Origin: Pelagibacter sp047722505
GTDB taxonomy: Bacteria > Pseudomonadota > Alphaproteobacteria > Pelagibacterales > Pelagibacteraceae
Assembly (NCBI RefSeq): GCF_047722505.1
Contig: NZ_CP159814.1
Location: 558,001-622,000, forward strand
Direction of reading: 5' to 3'
DNA length: 64,000 bases
Part shown: positions 46,921-54,456 of the stretch, piece after piece
How positions within the stretch are numbered: position 1 is the first letter of the stretch
How the letters are laid out: every line of letters starts with the position of its first letter
The notes under the pieces: model-generated
The model's input: only the letters and a program-made list of their open reading frames with translations
What the model was told of the DNA's origin: nothing
Database searches by the model: none
Translations under genes and position numbers: made by a program

Positions 46921-47996
46921 ATGATAAATTTGCCAGAACTAGCATTATTGAAACTCATAGAGGCAACATTCAAACACCTGCTTTTATGCCTGTCGGTACA
47001 CAAGCAACTGTAAAAGCTTGCCTTATTGATGATGTTATTAAAACTGGTGCTGAAATAATATTATCTAATACCTATCATTTAATGATTAGACCTGGTGTGG
47101 ATAGAATAATTTCTGCAGGAGGACTTCACAAGTTTATGAATTGTAAGCTTCCGATACTTACAGATTCTGGTGGGTTTCAAGTTATGTCACTTTCAAAATT
47201 AAACAAAGTAGACAAAGAAAAAGGTGCAATATTTAATTCTCATGTAGATGGTAAAAAATTCATATTAAGTCCAGAGGAAAGCATAAGAGTTCAAAAAGGA
47301 TTAGACTCAGATATTGTTATGATTATGGACGAGTGTCCTAAGAAAACTACTGATTATAATATAATTAATAAATCTATGGAATTATCCATATATTGGGCTG
47401 AAAGATCTAAAATAGCTTTTGGTTTAAACCCACACAAAGCTTTATTTGGAATAGTTCAGGGTGGTTTATTCAAAGATTTAAGAACTAAATCTCTTAATGA
47501 GTTAATCAAAATTGGTTTTGATGGCTATGCGATTGGAGGTCTTGCAGTTGGAGAGAGTCAAAATGAAATGTTTAGTGTTCTGGATGATTTAAAAAATATT
47601 ATGCCTGATGATAAACCAAGATATTTAATGGGTGTGGGGACGCCAGCTGATATTCTGGGGGCTGTTAAGAGAGGCGTTGATATGTTCGACTGTGTAATGC
47701 CTACAAGATCTGGAAGAACTGGTTTAGCTTTTACTTGGAAAGGTCGTATAAATATTAAAAATAATAAATTTAAAAATGACAATGAGCCCCTTGATCCCAA
47801 TTGTTCAAATCTAAATCTTAACAGGTATTCAAAAAACTATCTAAATCATCTATTTAATACGAATGAAATACTGGGTTCTACACTTTTAACCTTACATAAC
47901 ATCAACTTTTATCAAGAATTAATGTCTTCTATTAGAGAAAATATTAAAAGAGGTACTTTTGATAAATTTCACGATGAATACATTGATAAGTTGTAA
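46884..47996 (+). CDS. tgt: tRNA-guanine transglycosylase
   Basis: Exchanges guanine-34 for preQ1 in GUN-anticodon tRNAs, the first RNA step of queuosine formation (370 residues). Motifs: TPAFMPVGTQATVKA, ILSNTYHLMIRPG, LTDSGGFQVMSL (catalytic Asp), YAIGGLAVGE, and MFDCVMPTRSGRTG (nucleophile Asp). The usual zinc ligands CxCxxC...H are altered: the region reads DPNCSNLNLNRYSKNYLNHLF, with only one Cys, followed by LLTLHNINFY. The start lies in a long hairpin. No Shine-Dalgarno is evident. Confidence 0.94.
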   Translation: MTLKNFKFNVIENDKFARTSIIETHRGNIQTPAFMPVGTQATVKACLIDDVIKTGAEIILSNTYHLMIRPGVDRIISAGGLHKFMNCKLPILTDSGGFQVMSLSKLNKVDKEKGAIFNSHVDGKKFILSPEESIRVQKGLDSDIVMIMDECPKKTTDYNIINKSMELSIYWAERSKIAFGLNPHKALFGIVQGGLFKDLRTKSLNELIKIGFDGYAIGGLAVGESQNEMFSVLDDLKNIMPDDKPRYLMGVGTPADILGAVKRGVDMFDCVMPTRSGRTGLAFTWKGRINIKNNKFKNDNEPLDPNCSNLNLNRYSKNYLNHLFNTNEILGSTLLTLHNINFYQELMSSIRENIKRGTFDKFHDEYIDKL

Positions 47997-48195
47997 TTTA
48001 AATATTTGCAATTTGTGATGTTATGGAATAAATAATTGTTTTTGGTAATAAAAATTATTCAAGTTTGATATTTTTTTATTGTTTAAATTTTTAAGTGTAA
48101 AGAAATTTAAAAATTTTAAAGAAGACTTCACCAAAAGTTTTTTTTTAAAATTAGATAAAAAAAGACTTTTATCTCAACTTTATTAATTTATATGT

Positions 48196-48271
<76 letters not shown>

Positions 48272-48291
48272 CTAAAATAATCTATTAAATA

Positions 48292-49119
48292 TTAACTAAT
48301 TGTAATTGGTGGGTAGTCTAAAATGACACTATTTTCCCATTCTGATAAATCTTTTATTCTTTTTGATGACGATGGGTGTGTGCTCATAAATTGAGGAGGC
48401 TCTTTCCCTTTGTTTGCTGCTTTCATTCTTTCCCATAACTTTTTAGTTTCCCTAATATCAAAACCAGATAATGATGCAAAGATCATTCCCAGGTAATCAG
48501 CTTCACTTTCTTGGGTTCTCGAGAAAGGATTCATTATTCCTATTTGTGAAAGCAAACCAACTGTATTCATTCCTGTTACTCTATTCACTTGTGATAACTT
48601 CCCACCAGTAAATATATCTATAAGTTGTGTGCTTGTATTTAATAAAACTCCTCTACTAGCTCTTTCAACAGAATGTTTAGCAACAGCATGCGCAATTTCA
48701 TGACCCATAACTGAGGCAAGACCATTTGTATTTTTTGTAACATCCAGTATTCCTGTGTATACAGCAATTTTACCACCAGGCATACACCAAGCATTTTTAA
48801 CTTTTTTATTATCAATTAAAATATATTCCCAATCAAAATTGACCGTAGGATCATTTAGACCCGCTCTATAAAAGTATTCTGATATAGAATCTTCCATTCT
48901 TTTTCCAATATCTTTAATTTCATTTAGTGTTTTGGTGTCATCACTCATTTTCTCTTTTTCTTTAACTTTCTCATAGATTTGAGCAGCTTGCGCATTTAAT
49001 TTACTTTCAGGTATAATTTTAAATTGTCTCCGATCAGTTATTGGTGTTGTAGAGCAAGCACCCAGCATCAAGCCTGAACATCCGCAGCCAACATAATTTA
49101 AAAATTTTCTTCTATTCAT
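48292..49119 (-). CDS. M48-family metalloprotease, putative Tat-exported lipoprotein
   Basis: A 275-residue zinc protease. The N-terminus MNRRKFLNYVGCGCSGLML has the twin-arginine motif RRKFL, followed by LGAC, a lipobox, so it is probably exported by Tat and lipidated. Zinc motif GHEIAHAVAKH (HExxH) with the third ligand Glu in ESEADYLG. It resembles LoiP/YcaL-type envelope-quality-control proteases. Its start faces the DUF502 gene. Confidence 0.9.
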   Translation of the reverse strand: MNRRKFLNYVGCGCSGLMLGACSTTPITDRRQFKIIPESKLNAQAAQIYEKVKEKEKMSDDTKTLNEIKDIGKRMEDSISEYFYRAGLNDPTVNFDWEYILIDNKKVKNAWCMPGGKIAVYTGILDVTKNTNGLASVMGHEIAHAVAKHSVERASRGVLLNTSTQLIDIFTGGKLSQVNRVTGMNTVGLLSQIGIMNPFSRTQESEADYLGMIFASLSGFDIRETKKLWERMKAANKGKEPPQFMSTHPSSSKRIKDLSEWENSVILDYPPITIS

Positions 49120-49158
49120 TTTATTAAAATTTTGATAATCATATAAATATATACTTTT

Positions 49159-49236
49159 ATGAATTTAAACAATAAAATCTTAGTTGTACTTTTCATTATA
49201 GCTGTTTCTTTTGTTATTTATTCTAGTTATCACTAA
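49159..49236 (+). CDS. Possible 25-residue single-membrane-segment peptide
   Basis: A short open frame, MNLNNKILVVLF followed by IIAVSFVIYSSYH, which would be a single hydrophobic helix. It ends 7 bp before the DUF502 start. There is no clear ribosome-binding site, so it may be leaderless or not translated. It is listed only as a candidate. Confidence 0.25.
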   Translation: MNLNNKILVVLFIIAVSFVIYSSYH

Positions 49237-49243
49237 ATTATCT

Positions 49244-49858
49244 ATGCCTATTAAAAAGAAAAAATCATTTGCTTTAAAATTACGAAACTATTTTTTTACA
49301 GGTGTAATTGTTTTAATACCAATTGGGTTTACACTTTATTTAAGCAAATTCTTAATCAATTTTTCAACGAAATTAGTACCATCAGGATTAAATCCTAACA
49401 CTTATCTTCCATATGCAGTTCCAGGTATTGAAATAATTTTAACAATTATTTTTATTACAGTTGTTGGTGGTCTTTCTTTAACTTTTATAGGTAAAAAATT
49501 TTTACAAATAATTGATGATTTATTTAAAAGAATGCCAATACTAAGAACTATTTATTCTGCGATTGGACAAATGACAGATTCTTTTAGAGAACAAGAGGGT
49601 AATAAAAAAAGTGTTGTACTAGTTGAGTACCCAAGAAAAGGATCGTGGGCCGTAGGTTTCGCTACCAAGGAAAACACAGGTGAAATTAAAGCTAAAACAA
49701 ATATTAATTTGGTTAATGTTTTTGTTCCAACAACGCCCAACCCAACAAGTGGCTTTTTGCTAATGATACCAAAAGAAGATTTGATTTACTTAGATATGAC
49801 ATTTGAAGAAGCCTCAAAATTTATAGTTTCAGCAGGAACCTCTAAGCCAAAAAGCTAA
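49244..49858 (+). CDS. DUF502 membrane protein
   Basis: A 204-residue protein of the DUF502 family. After a Lys-rich start it has YFFTGVIVLIPIGFTLYLSK (membrane 1), a second membrane segment IEIILTIIFITVVGGLSLTF, RMPILRTIYSAIGQMTDSF, and VFVPTTPNPTSGFLLMIPKE, all family hallmarks. Function is unknown. ATG at 49244 fits the family N-terminus; an in-frame upstream start at 49211 is less likely. It overlaps the recG end by 4 bp. Confidence 0.88.
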   Translation: MPIKKKKSFALKLRNYFFTGVIVLIPIGFTLYLSKFLINFSTKLVPSGLNPNTYLPYAVPGIEIILTIIFITVVGGLSLTFIGKKFLQIIDDLFKRMPILRTIYSAIGQMTDSFREQEGNKKSVVLVEYPRKGSWAVGFATKENTGEIKAKTNINLVNVFVPTTPNPTSGFLLMIPKEDLIYLDMTFEEASKFIVSAGTSKPKS

Positions 49859-51906
49859 ACCATATCATTAATTATATCTGCTTGATCGTATAACTTGAGT
49901 AACGCTTTATATTTTTTAATATCAATATTCTCTAATTCTATTTTTTTAATTTGTTTTTCTGCCATTAAAAATAAATCTTCGTTTTGAATTGGGTCAGCTA
50001 ATTTAAAATTTTTAACACCACTTTGTTTAAAACCTAGTAAATCACCAAAACCTCTTAACTTCATATCTTCTTCAGAGATTTCGAAACCATCATTAGAGTT
50101 TTTTAAAATATTAATTCTTTTTTTTGCATTAACACTTAAATTAGACTTAAACATTAATATACAACTCGCTTGTTTTGTACCACGCCCAACCCTTCCTCTT
50201 AACTGATGTAACTGTGATAATCCAAATTTATTAGCATTTTCTATTATGATTACATTAGCATTAGGAAAATCAATACCAACTTCTATAATTGTTGTTGAAA
50301 CTAAAATTGAATATTTTTTGTTTAAAAATTTATTCAATATTTCCTCTTTTTCCTCATTGTCAATTTTTCCATGAAGTAATGCAACGTTATTTGGAAAAAT
50401 TTCATTAAGAAATTTGAATTTAGTAACCGAAGATTGATGATCTAATTTTTTTGATTCTTCTATCAAAGGACATACCCAAAAAATTTGGTTTCCTTCTTTA
50501 ATTTCTTTTCTAACAAAATTAATAACATCATCCATTTTACTTTCTAATTTGCTGTAAGTTTTTACCTCTTTTCTATTACTTGGTTTTTCTCTAATAATAG
50601 AAACATCCATATCACCATAAACAGACATGGTCAGAGTTCTTGGAATCGGTGTTGCTGACATTAAAAGAACATCACAATTATCACCACCTTTATCCGATAA
50701 AAGCTTTCTTTGTCTAACACCAAATTTATGCTGCTCATCAATTATAATATAACCAAGGTTTGCAAAAATTATTTTTTTTTGAAAAATTGCATGTGTACCA
50801 AATACCATTTGAATTTGATTGTTTTCTAATTCTTTTACAACTCGCTTTTTCTCACTGCTTTCACTCTTACTGGAAAGTAATTCAATCTTTATATTTTTAG
50901 GAAATAGTTTTTTTGCTAAAATATAATGTTGTCTAGCTAATATTTCAGTAGGGGCCATTAATGCTACTTGGAACCCTGAACTAATGACACTTAAAGAAGA
51001 AATTAATGCAACAATAGTTTTACCACTTCCAACGTCACCCTGTAAAAGTCTAAACATTTTACTTTTAGAATTTAGGTCTTTATTAATATCATTTAATGAA
51101 TTTTTTTGATCCTTAGTAAGAGTAAAGTTTAATTTATTAACTATATTATTATAAGCCATTTCAGTAAAATTTTTAGAAACTTTTTTAATTCTTTTAATTT
51201 TTTTTCTTATTTCAGAATTAACCAAAAATGATGCTAGTATTTCATCATAAGCAAGTCTTTTATAAAAATCAGATTTATAATTTTCAATATTTTCTGGATT
51301 ATGTAATTTTATTATAGATTCATTCCAACTTTCATTGTTAAAAATTTTTAGTATGTCTTTATCGTGCCACTCAGTCAAAATAGGTAAGTTTTTTAAAATT
51401 TGATTAATAATTTTATTATAAGTTTTTTCAGTAATGCCCTCTGTTAATGAGTACTTATTATCGATGTTTTCAATTAATGAACTATCTTGTGAAATATATG
51501 TGGGGTTTGTTATCTGATATCGTCCTTTATAATTACCTATCTTACCACTAATTGTCACTTCTTCATTTAATGGTAAAATTTTTCTTACATATCCTTCGTG
51601 ACTATTAAAAAATATACAATCAATCTTTCCCGTTTCATCAATACAATTTACTCTATTAGGTAAATTTCTAACTCTTGGAAATTGATATTTTAGTGGAACA
51701 ATTCTGATAGTTTGAATAACACCTATTTGAAGATCACAAATTTTACTAACGAGCGTTCTGTCTGTATAAGATTTAGGTAACCTCCACAGTAGGTCAAATA
51801 TATTATTTACTTTTTTTTTCTTCAAAATTTCCATGGTTTTTTTACCCACACCATTTAATTTGGTTAGATCAGCCAATAAATAGTCATAATTATTCTTATT
51901 TTTCAT
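49855..51906 (-). CDS. recG: ATP-dependent DNA helicase RecG
   Basis: Branch-migration helicase that handles stalled forks and Holliday junctions (683 residues). An N-terminal wedge/OB domain is followed by the helicase core: Walker A GDVGSGKT, DEQH in IIIDEQHKFGVRQR, SATPIPRTL, VSTTIIEVGIDFPNA, and LHQLRGRVGRG. Divergent from sdhE with a 24-bp gap, the typical alphaproteobacterial pairing. Confidence 0.97.
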   Translation of the reverse strand: MKNKNNYDYLLADLTKLNGVGKKTMEILKKKKVNNIFDLLWRLPKSYTDRTLVSKICDLQIGVIQTIRIVPLKYQFPRVRNLPNRVNCIDETGKIDCIFFNSHEGYVRKILPLNEEVTISGKIGNYKGRYQITNPTYISQDSSLIENIDNKYSLTEGITEKTYNKIINQILKNLPILTEWHDKDILKIFNNESWNESIIKLHNPENIENYKSDFYKRLAYDEILASFLVNSEIRKKIKRIKKVSKNFTEMAYNNIVNKLNFTLTKDQKNSLNDINKDLNSKSKMFRLLQGDVGSGKTIVALISSLSVISSGFQVALMAPTEILARQHYILAKKLFPKNIKIELLSSKSESSEKKRVVKELENNQIQMVFGTHAIFQKKIIFANLGYIIIDEQHKFGVRQRKLLSDKGGDNCDVLLMSATPIPRTLTMSVYGDMDVSIIREKPSNRKEVKTYSKLESKMDDVINFVRKEIKEGNQIFWVCPLIEESKKLDHQSSVTKFKFLNEIFPNNVALLHGKIDNEEKEEILNKFLNKKYSILVSTTIIEVGIDFPNANVIIIENANKFGLSQLHQLRGRVGRGTKQASCILMFKSNLSVNAKKRINILKNSNDGFEISEEDMKLRGFGDLLGFKQSGVKNFKLADPIQNEDLFLMAEKQIKKIELENIDIKKYKALLKLYDQADIINDMV

Positions 51907-51930
51907 GTTAGGTGTAATATATTAAATTTT

Positions 51931-52197
51931 ATGACCATTAATATAAAGGATTTAAAAAATAAAATAATTTATAGAGCCAACTATAGAGGTACTAAAGAAA
52001 TGGATAAGTTATTAGGTTCATTTACCAAAAAATATATTGATCAATTTAACGAACAAGATCTAAACCTTTTATGTGATTTGTTAGATTGTGATGATGAAAA
52101 TCTTTATAAATTTAATCAAGGTCAAAATTTAACAATTCAAATTAAGTTAAACAAAGTTTCAGAGATGTTTAAAAATTATAAATATACAAGTGAATAG
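51931..52197 (+). CDS. sdhE: Succinate dehydrogenase assembly factor SdhE
   Basis: An 88-residue factor that helps FAD attachment to the SdhA flavoprotein. The conserved RGxxE motif is in YRANYRGTKEMDKLLGSF. A typical acidic helix bundle follows (LNLLCDLLDCDDENLYKF). It ends where tRNA-Ser begins on the opposite strand. Confidence 0.9.
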   Translation: MTINIKDLKNKIIYRANYRGTKEMDKLLGSFTKKYIDQFNEQDLNLLCDLLDCDDENLYKFNQGQNLTIQIKLNKVSEMFKNYKYTSE

Positions 52198-52287
52198 TGG
52201 CGGAGAGACTGAGATTCGAACTCAGGAAAGAGTTGCCCCTTTGCCGGTTTTCAAGACCGGTGCATTCAACCGCTCTGCCATCTCTCC
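52198..52287 (-). tRNA. tRNA-Ser (anticodon TGA), intact copy at the island's left edge
   Basis: A 90-nt class II cloverleaf on the minus strand: acceptor GGAGAGA/TCTCTCC, discriminator G, CCA encoded, long variable arm. The anticodon stem CCGGT/ACCGG encloses CTTGAAA, giving TGA. Its 5' half from the anticodon loop on (52249-52287) plus 5 bp of flank is repeated exactly at 55777-55820. Its promoter now lies within the island. Confidence 0.97.
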
Positions 52288-52292
52288 GTTAG
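52249..52292. repeat. 44-bp direct repeat, left copy (att-like site in tRNA-Ser)
   Basis: It begins exactly at the edge of the anticodon loop, runs through the tRNA 5' half and includes 5 bp beyond the gene. It is identical to 55777-55820. This is the signature of site-specific integration in a tRNA gene; the distance between copies is 3528 bp. Confidence 0.92.
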
Positions 52293-52297
52293 TGAGT

Positions 52298-52325
52298 GTT
52301 TTAGCTAACAATCTAGAATTTTCAA
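52298..52325 (-). promoter_or_regulatory. Promoter of the intact tRNA-Ser (island-borne)
   Basis: On the minus strand TTGAAA (52320-52325), 16 bp, TAAAAC (52298-52303), then 10 bp to the tRNA 5' end. The same layout (TTGAAT, 16 bp, TAAAAC, 9 bp) precedes the truncated copy at 55847-55825. The element therefore seems to supply a substitute promoter for the tRNA. Confidence 0.6.
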
Positions 52326-52359
52326 CTTAAAATATTAATTAATAGTTACTAAAAACTAG

Positions 52360-52386
52360 TTTCGTACAAGTTTCGTACAAGTTTCA
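52360..52386. repeat. GTACAAG iterons, left pair
   Basis: Two tandem 11-bp units GTACAAGTTTC preceded by TTTC, 67 bp inside the left 44-bp repeat. A near copy (25 of 27 bases) in the same orientation is at 55637-55663 near the right end. They may be recombinase arm-type binding sites. Confidence 0.75.
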
Positions 52387-52424
52387 TCCTATAAAATCCC
52401 ATTTTCATTTGATAGAGTATCTTG

Positions 52425-52877
52425 ATGAAACGCTTACTAGCATATCTGTTCATCGTTCTGGGTTTGTTGTTAAGTGGTAATGCTTATTCTGCAAATCTTA
52501 ATCTTGAATGTTATGGAGTTGGGTCAACAATTGGTTCAATAACCAAGTATGATCAAAATACAGGAGTTACAACTGGATCAAATTATAAAAAAGAAATTAA
52601 TTCAACCATTAATGTTTCTATAGGTGATAAAGGCAACTGGATACAAATACCTACTCATTTATTACCACCAATAAAAAAAAAGCAACCAAATAATAAGTAC
52701 AATATTTATAAACTAAAAACTTCAGAAGATTCAATTACTGGTAAGTTTAAATTGAATTTTGCTAATAAACCTTCAATGACTCTAGACCGTTATTCTGGAG
52801 TGCTATCGTATAAAGGTCTTGGTACTTCATTTACTGGTGAATGCAAAAAAGTTGATAGAACAAAAAAAAAATTTTAA
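52425..52877 (+). CDS. Small secreted protein of unknown function (island)
   Basis: A 150-residue protein with a signal peptide ending LLLSGNAYSA, then a beta-rich, Asn/Lys/Gly/Ser-rich mature part with two Cys (C29-type in NLECYGVG and late GECKKV) that could form a disulfide. No domain is recognised. ATG at 52425 is used. The leader shares 17 identical bases (52455-52471) with the gene at 53111. Confidence 0.65.
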   Translation: MKRLLAYLFIVLGLLLSGNAYSANLNLECYGVGSTIGSITKYDQNTGVTTGSNYKKEINSTINVSIGDKGNWIQIPTHLLPPIKKKQPNNKYNIYKLKTSEDSITGKFKLNFANKPSMTLDRYSGVLSYKGLGTSFTGECKKVDRTKKKF

Positions 52878-52910
52878 AGCAAATTTAAGTAGAAAATTGC
52901 GACGTATGTG

Positions 52911-53002
52911 CGACCAAAAATAATCTTAACACCAATCAGCATTATAAATAAAGAGAAGTAGGAGAGTGTGAAGGGGCGTTCTGTTACCCGGTGCTCCAGA
53001 CC
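52911..53002. repeat. 92-bp direct repeat, left copy
   Basis: A gap-free match to 55542-55633, with about 12 mismatches. The strongest blocks are AATCAGCATTATAAATAAAG plus AGAAGTAGGAG, and AAGGGGCGTTCTGTTACCC. It lies between two secreted-protein genes. It is less AT-rich than its surroundings. Nature unknown. Confidence 0.85.
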
Positions 53003-53110
53003 ATGCTTCTATAATCCTTATTTTGCAACAAAGTTGCTTTAGCAAATAGCAGAAGTTTGGACGAAGTTATGAGTCAATTACGTGTCAGTTTTGTGCTAGG
53101 ATATTGGTTC

Positions 53111-53659
53111 ATGAAAAAGATTTTAAGGATCGTGGTTCTGGGTTTGTTGTTGAGTGGGAATGCTTATGCAGATCTTAATGGTTATGGTGAGGTAAAACTT
53201 AATCAATATAATGTAAATCAATTTGAGTTTTATTTGTCTGATAATATTCATGATAAAAATGGGGGTCATCAAAGGTCTGGTAAAGGCCTTGTTTTTGCAA
53301 TTTCATTAGATGGAGCAGACAGTGGATATTATTATTGTTTTAAAGGTAGTGATTGTAATGCCAATAGTTCTTTAGCTGATACTATTTCACATTGTCAAAG
53401 AAATGCTAAAAAAAATTCTGGTGAAAAACAAACGTGCAGAATATTTGCAAAGAAAAGAACTATTGTTTGGGATGGCTTAAATAAAAAAGTTCCAAAGGGA
53501 GTGAACGTTAAGGATTTTTTAGATGAGCTAGGATTAGTATCTCATGAAGTAGCTCCTACTAATATTGATGAAGAGCAATTAAAACAATTAAAATCACTGT
53601 TGGACTTAGGGATAATGACCCAAGAAGAGTACGATGAAGCAATAAAAGCAACACAATAA
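53111..53659 (+). CDS. Secreted protein with C-terminal SHOCT-like domain (island)
   Basis: A 182-residue protein. Signal peptide MKKILRIVVLGLLLSGNAYA, then a domain with four Cys (CFKGSDC and CQRNAKKNSGEKQTC) that may be paired, and a C-terminal SHOCT-like helix pair (EEQLKQLKSLLDLGIMTQEE then YDEAIKATQ). SHOCT domains often sit at the ends of small envelope proteins and mediate oligomerisation. ATG at 53111 starts the signal peptide, although the frame is open further upstream to 53057 and beyond. Function unknown. Confidence 0.7.
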   Translation: MKKILRIVVLGLLLSGNAYADLNGYGEVKLNQYNVNQFEFYLSDNIHDKNGGHQRSGKGLVFAISLDGADSGYYYCFKGSDCNANSSLADTISHCQRNAKKNSGEKQTCRIFAKKRTIVWDGLNKKVPKGVNVKDFLDELGLVSHEVAPTNIDEEQLKQLKSLLDLGIMTQEEYDEAIKATQ

Positions 53660-53674
53660 AGAAAGGGAAGCATC

Positions 53675-54094
53675 ATGATCAAAAAAACAATTATATATTT
53701 AATATTAACATTATTTACAACAGCTGTTGCAGCAGATGAACTTTTTATGAAGTGTGGTCAAACTACATTTAAATATATCAATGATCCTACTGGTGATAAA
53801 GTGTTTTGGAAAAACCGTAATGCTACAAAAAATAAATATAAGGAGTGGTGTTCAAACGAGCTTCGAAAGGAAGATATATCAAATGATGGATGGGTAAGAA
53901 TTATCAAAAACAATAAAGCAACCTGTATATTTAAAAGTGTGAAATATAAATATGAAGGTAAAGTATTAGAAAGAACTAATTCACTTTCAGTTTCTGATTT
54001 TGTAAATTTAACTCGTCATATTGAGTGGTATCATACAAATACCGGTAGTAAGAAAAATGTTAAAGATTTTAAGTGCAAGAAAAAGAAAAAGTAA
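53675..54094 (+). CDS. Small secreted protein of unknown function (island)
   Basis: A 139-residue protein with a signal peptide (MIKKTIIYLILTLFTTAVAA) and a mature part of four Cys (MKCGQ, EWCSNE, ATCIFK, FKCKK), ending in a Lys run. A ribosome-binding site GAAAGGGAAG precedes the ATG. It lies 15 bp after the SHOCT gene, so probably in the same transcript. No family recognised beyond general resemblance to SAR11 secreted hypotheticals. Confidence 0.65.
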   Translation: MIKKTIIYLILTLFTTAVAADELFMKCGQTTFKYINDPTGDKVFWKNRNATKNKYKEWCSNELRKEDISNDGWVRIIKNNKATCIFKSVKYKYEGKVLERTNSLSVSDFVNLTRHIEWYHTNTGSKKNVKDFKCKKKKK

Positions 54095-54103
54095 ATTAAC
54101 AGT

Positions 54104-54154
54104 ATGAAAAAACTTCTATCGATCATCGTTCTAGGATTTTATAGGATAAACTAG
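54104..54154 (+). pseudogene. Truncated signal-peptide leader
   Basis: ATG followed by KKLLSIIVLG, the same leader type as the genes at 52425 and 53111, then the frame departs (FYRIN) and stops after 16 codons. It is best explained as a broken-off or replaced gene of the same secreted family. Confidence 0.5.
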
Positions 54155-54270
54155 TGTCCAGACTAGAGACTTTAGAGATATAGCAGAGATCTGGTGTGAG
54201 TATGTTTGAATAAGCGTTGGTATTCCTAGAAACAGTCTGGGAAAAAAGGCGCTTAAATTATGCACTTGAG

Positions 54271-54300
54271 GGACACACTACCTCACACTAGCTCACACTA
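54271..54300. repeat. Three tandem 10-bp iterons
   Basis: GGACACACTA, CCTCACACTA and GCTCACACTA follow one another with exact 10-bp period, sharing CACACTA. Spacing of one helical turn suggests a protein-binding array, 157 bp before the first pilin gene. Confidence 0.6.
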
Positions 54301-54456
54301 GTTATGCGGACGATTTAAGATTTATAAAAAATTAATCACATAAAGATTCACTAAAATGTCTCTTAAACTAGACAACGAACTCGATTAAAAAGAGATAAAT
54401 CAAATAGCTAATTCTATCACCTTGATGCTTAGATTTTGTTTTGTTAAGCTTAATCC

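Larger units (their letters stand above)
54095..54456. other. 362-bp gap with decayed leader and structured sequence
   Basis: No full gene. It contains the truncated leader (54104-54154), two interleaved complementary pairs (CCAGACT 54158-54164 with AGTCTGG 54234-54240; TAAGCG 54211-54216 with CGCTTA 54250-54255), three 10-bp iterons (54271-54300), and a short frame starting at 54356 (MSLKLDNELD then stop). It is less AT-rich than its neighbours. It probably holds remnants and perhaps a regulatory RNA for the pilin genes. Confidence 0.5.

Noticed and set aside
48153..48174. Hairpin AGATAAAA / TTTTATCT before tRNA-Lys
   Set aside because: All A/T except the ends and overlaps a possible short frame; too weak to call a terminator.
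52986..53110. Upstream extension of the SHOCT protein gene
   Set aside because: The frame is open before 53111, but the signal peptide begins at 53111 and the extension would bury it; it starts close to the 92-bp repeat and lacks a good ribosome-binding site.
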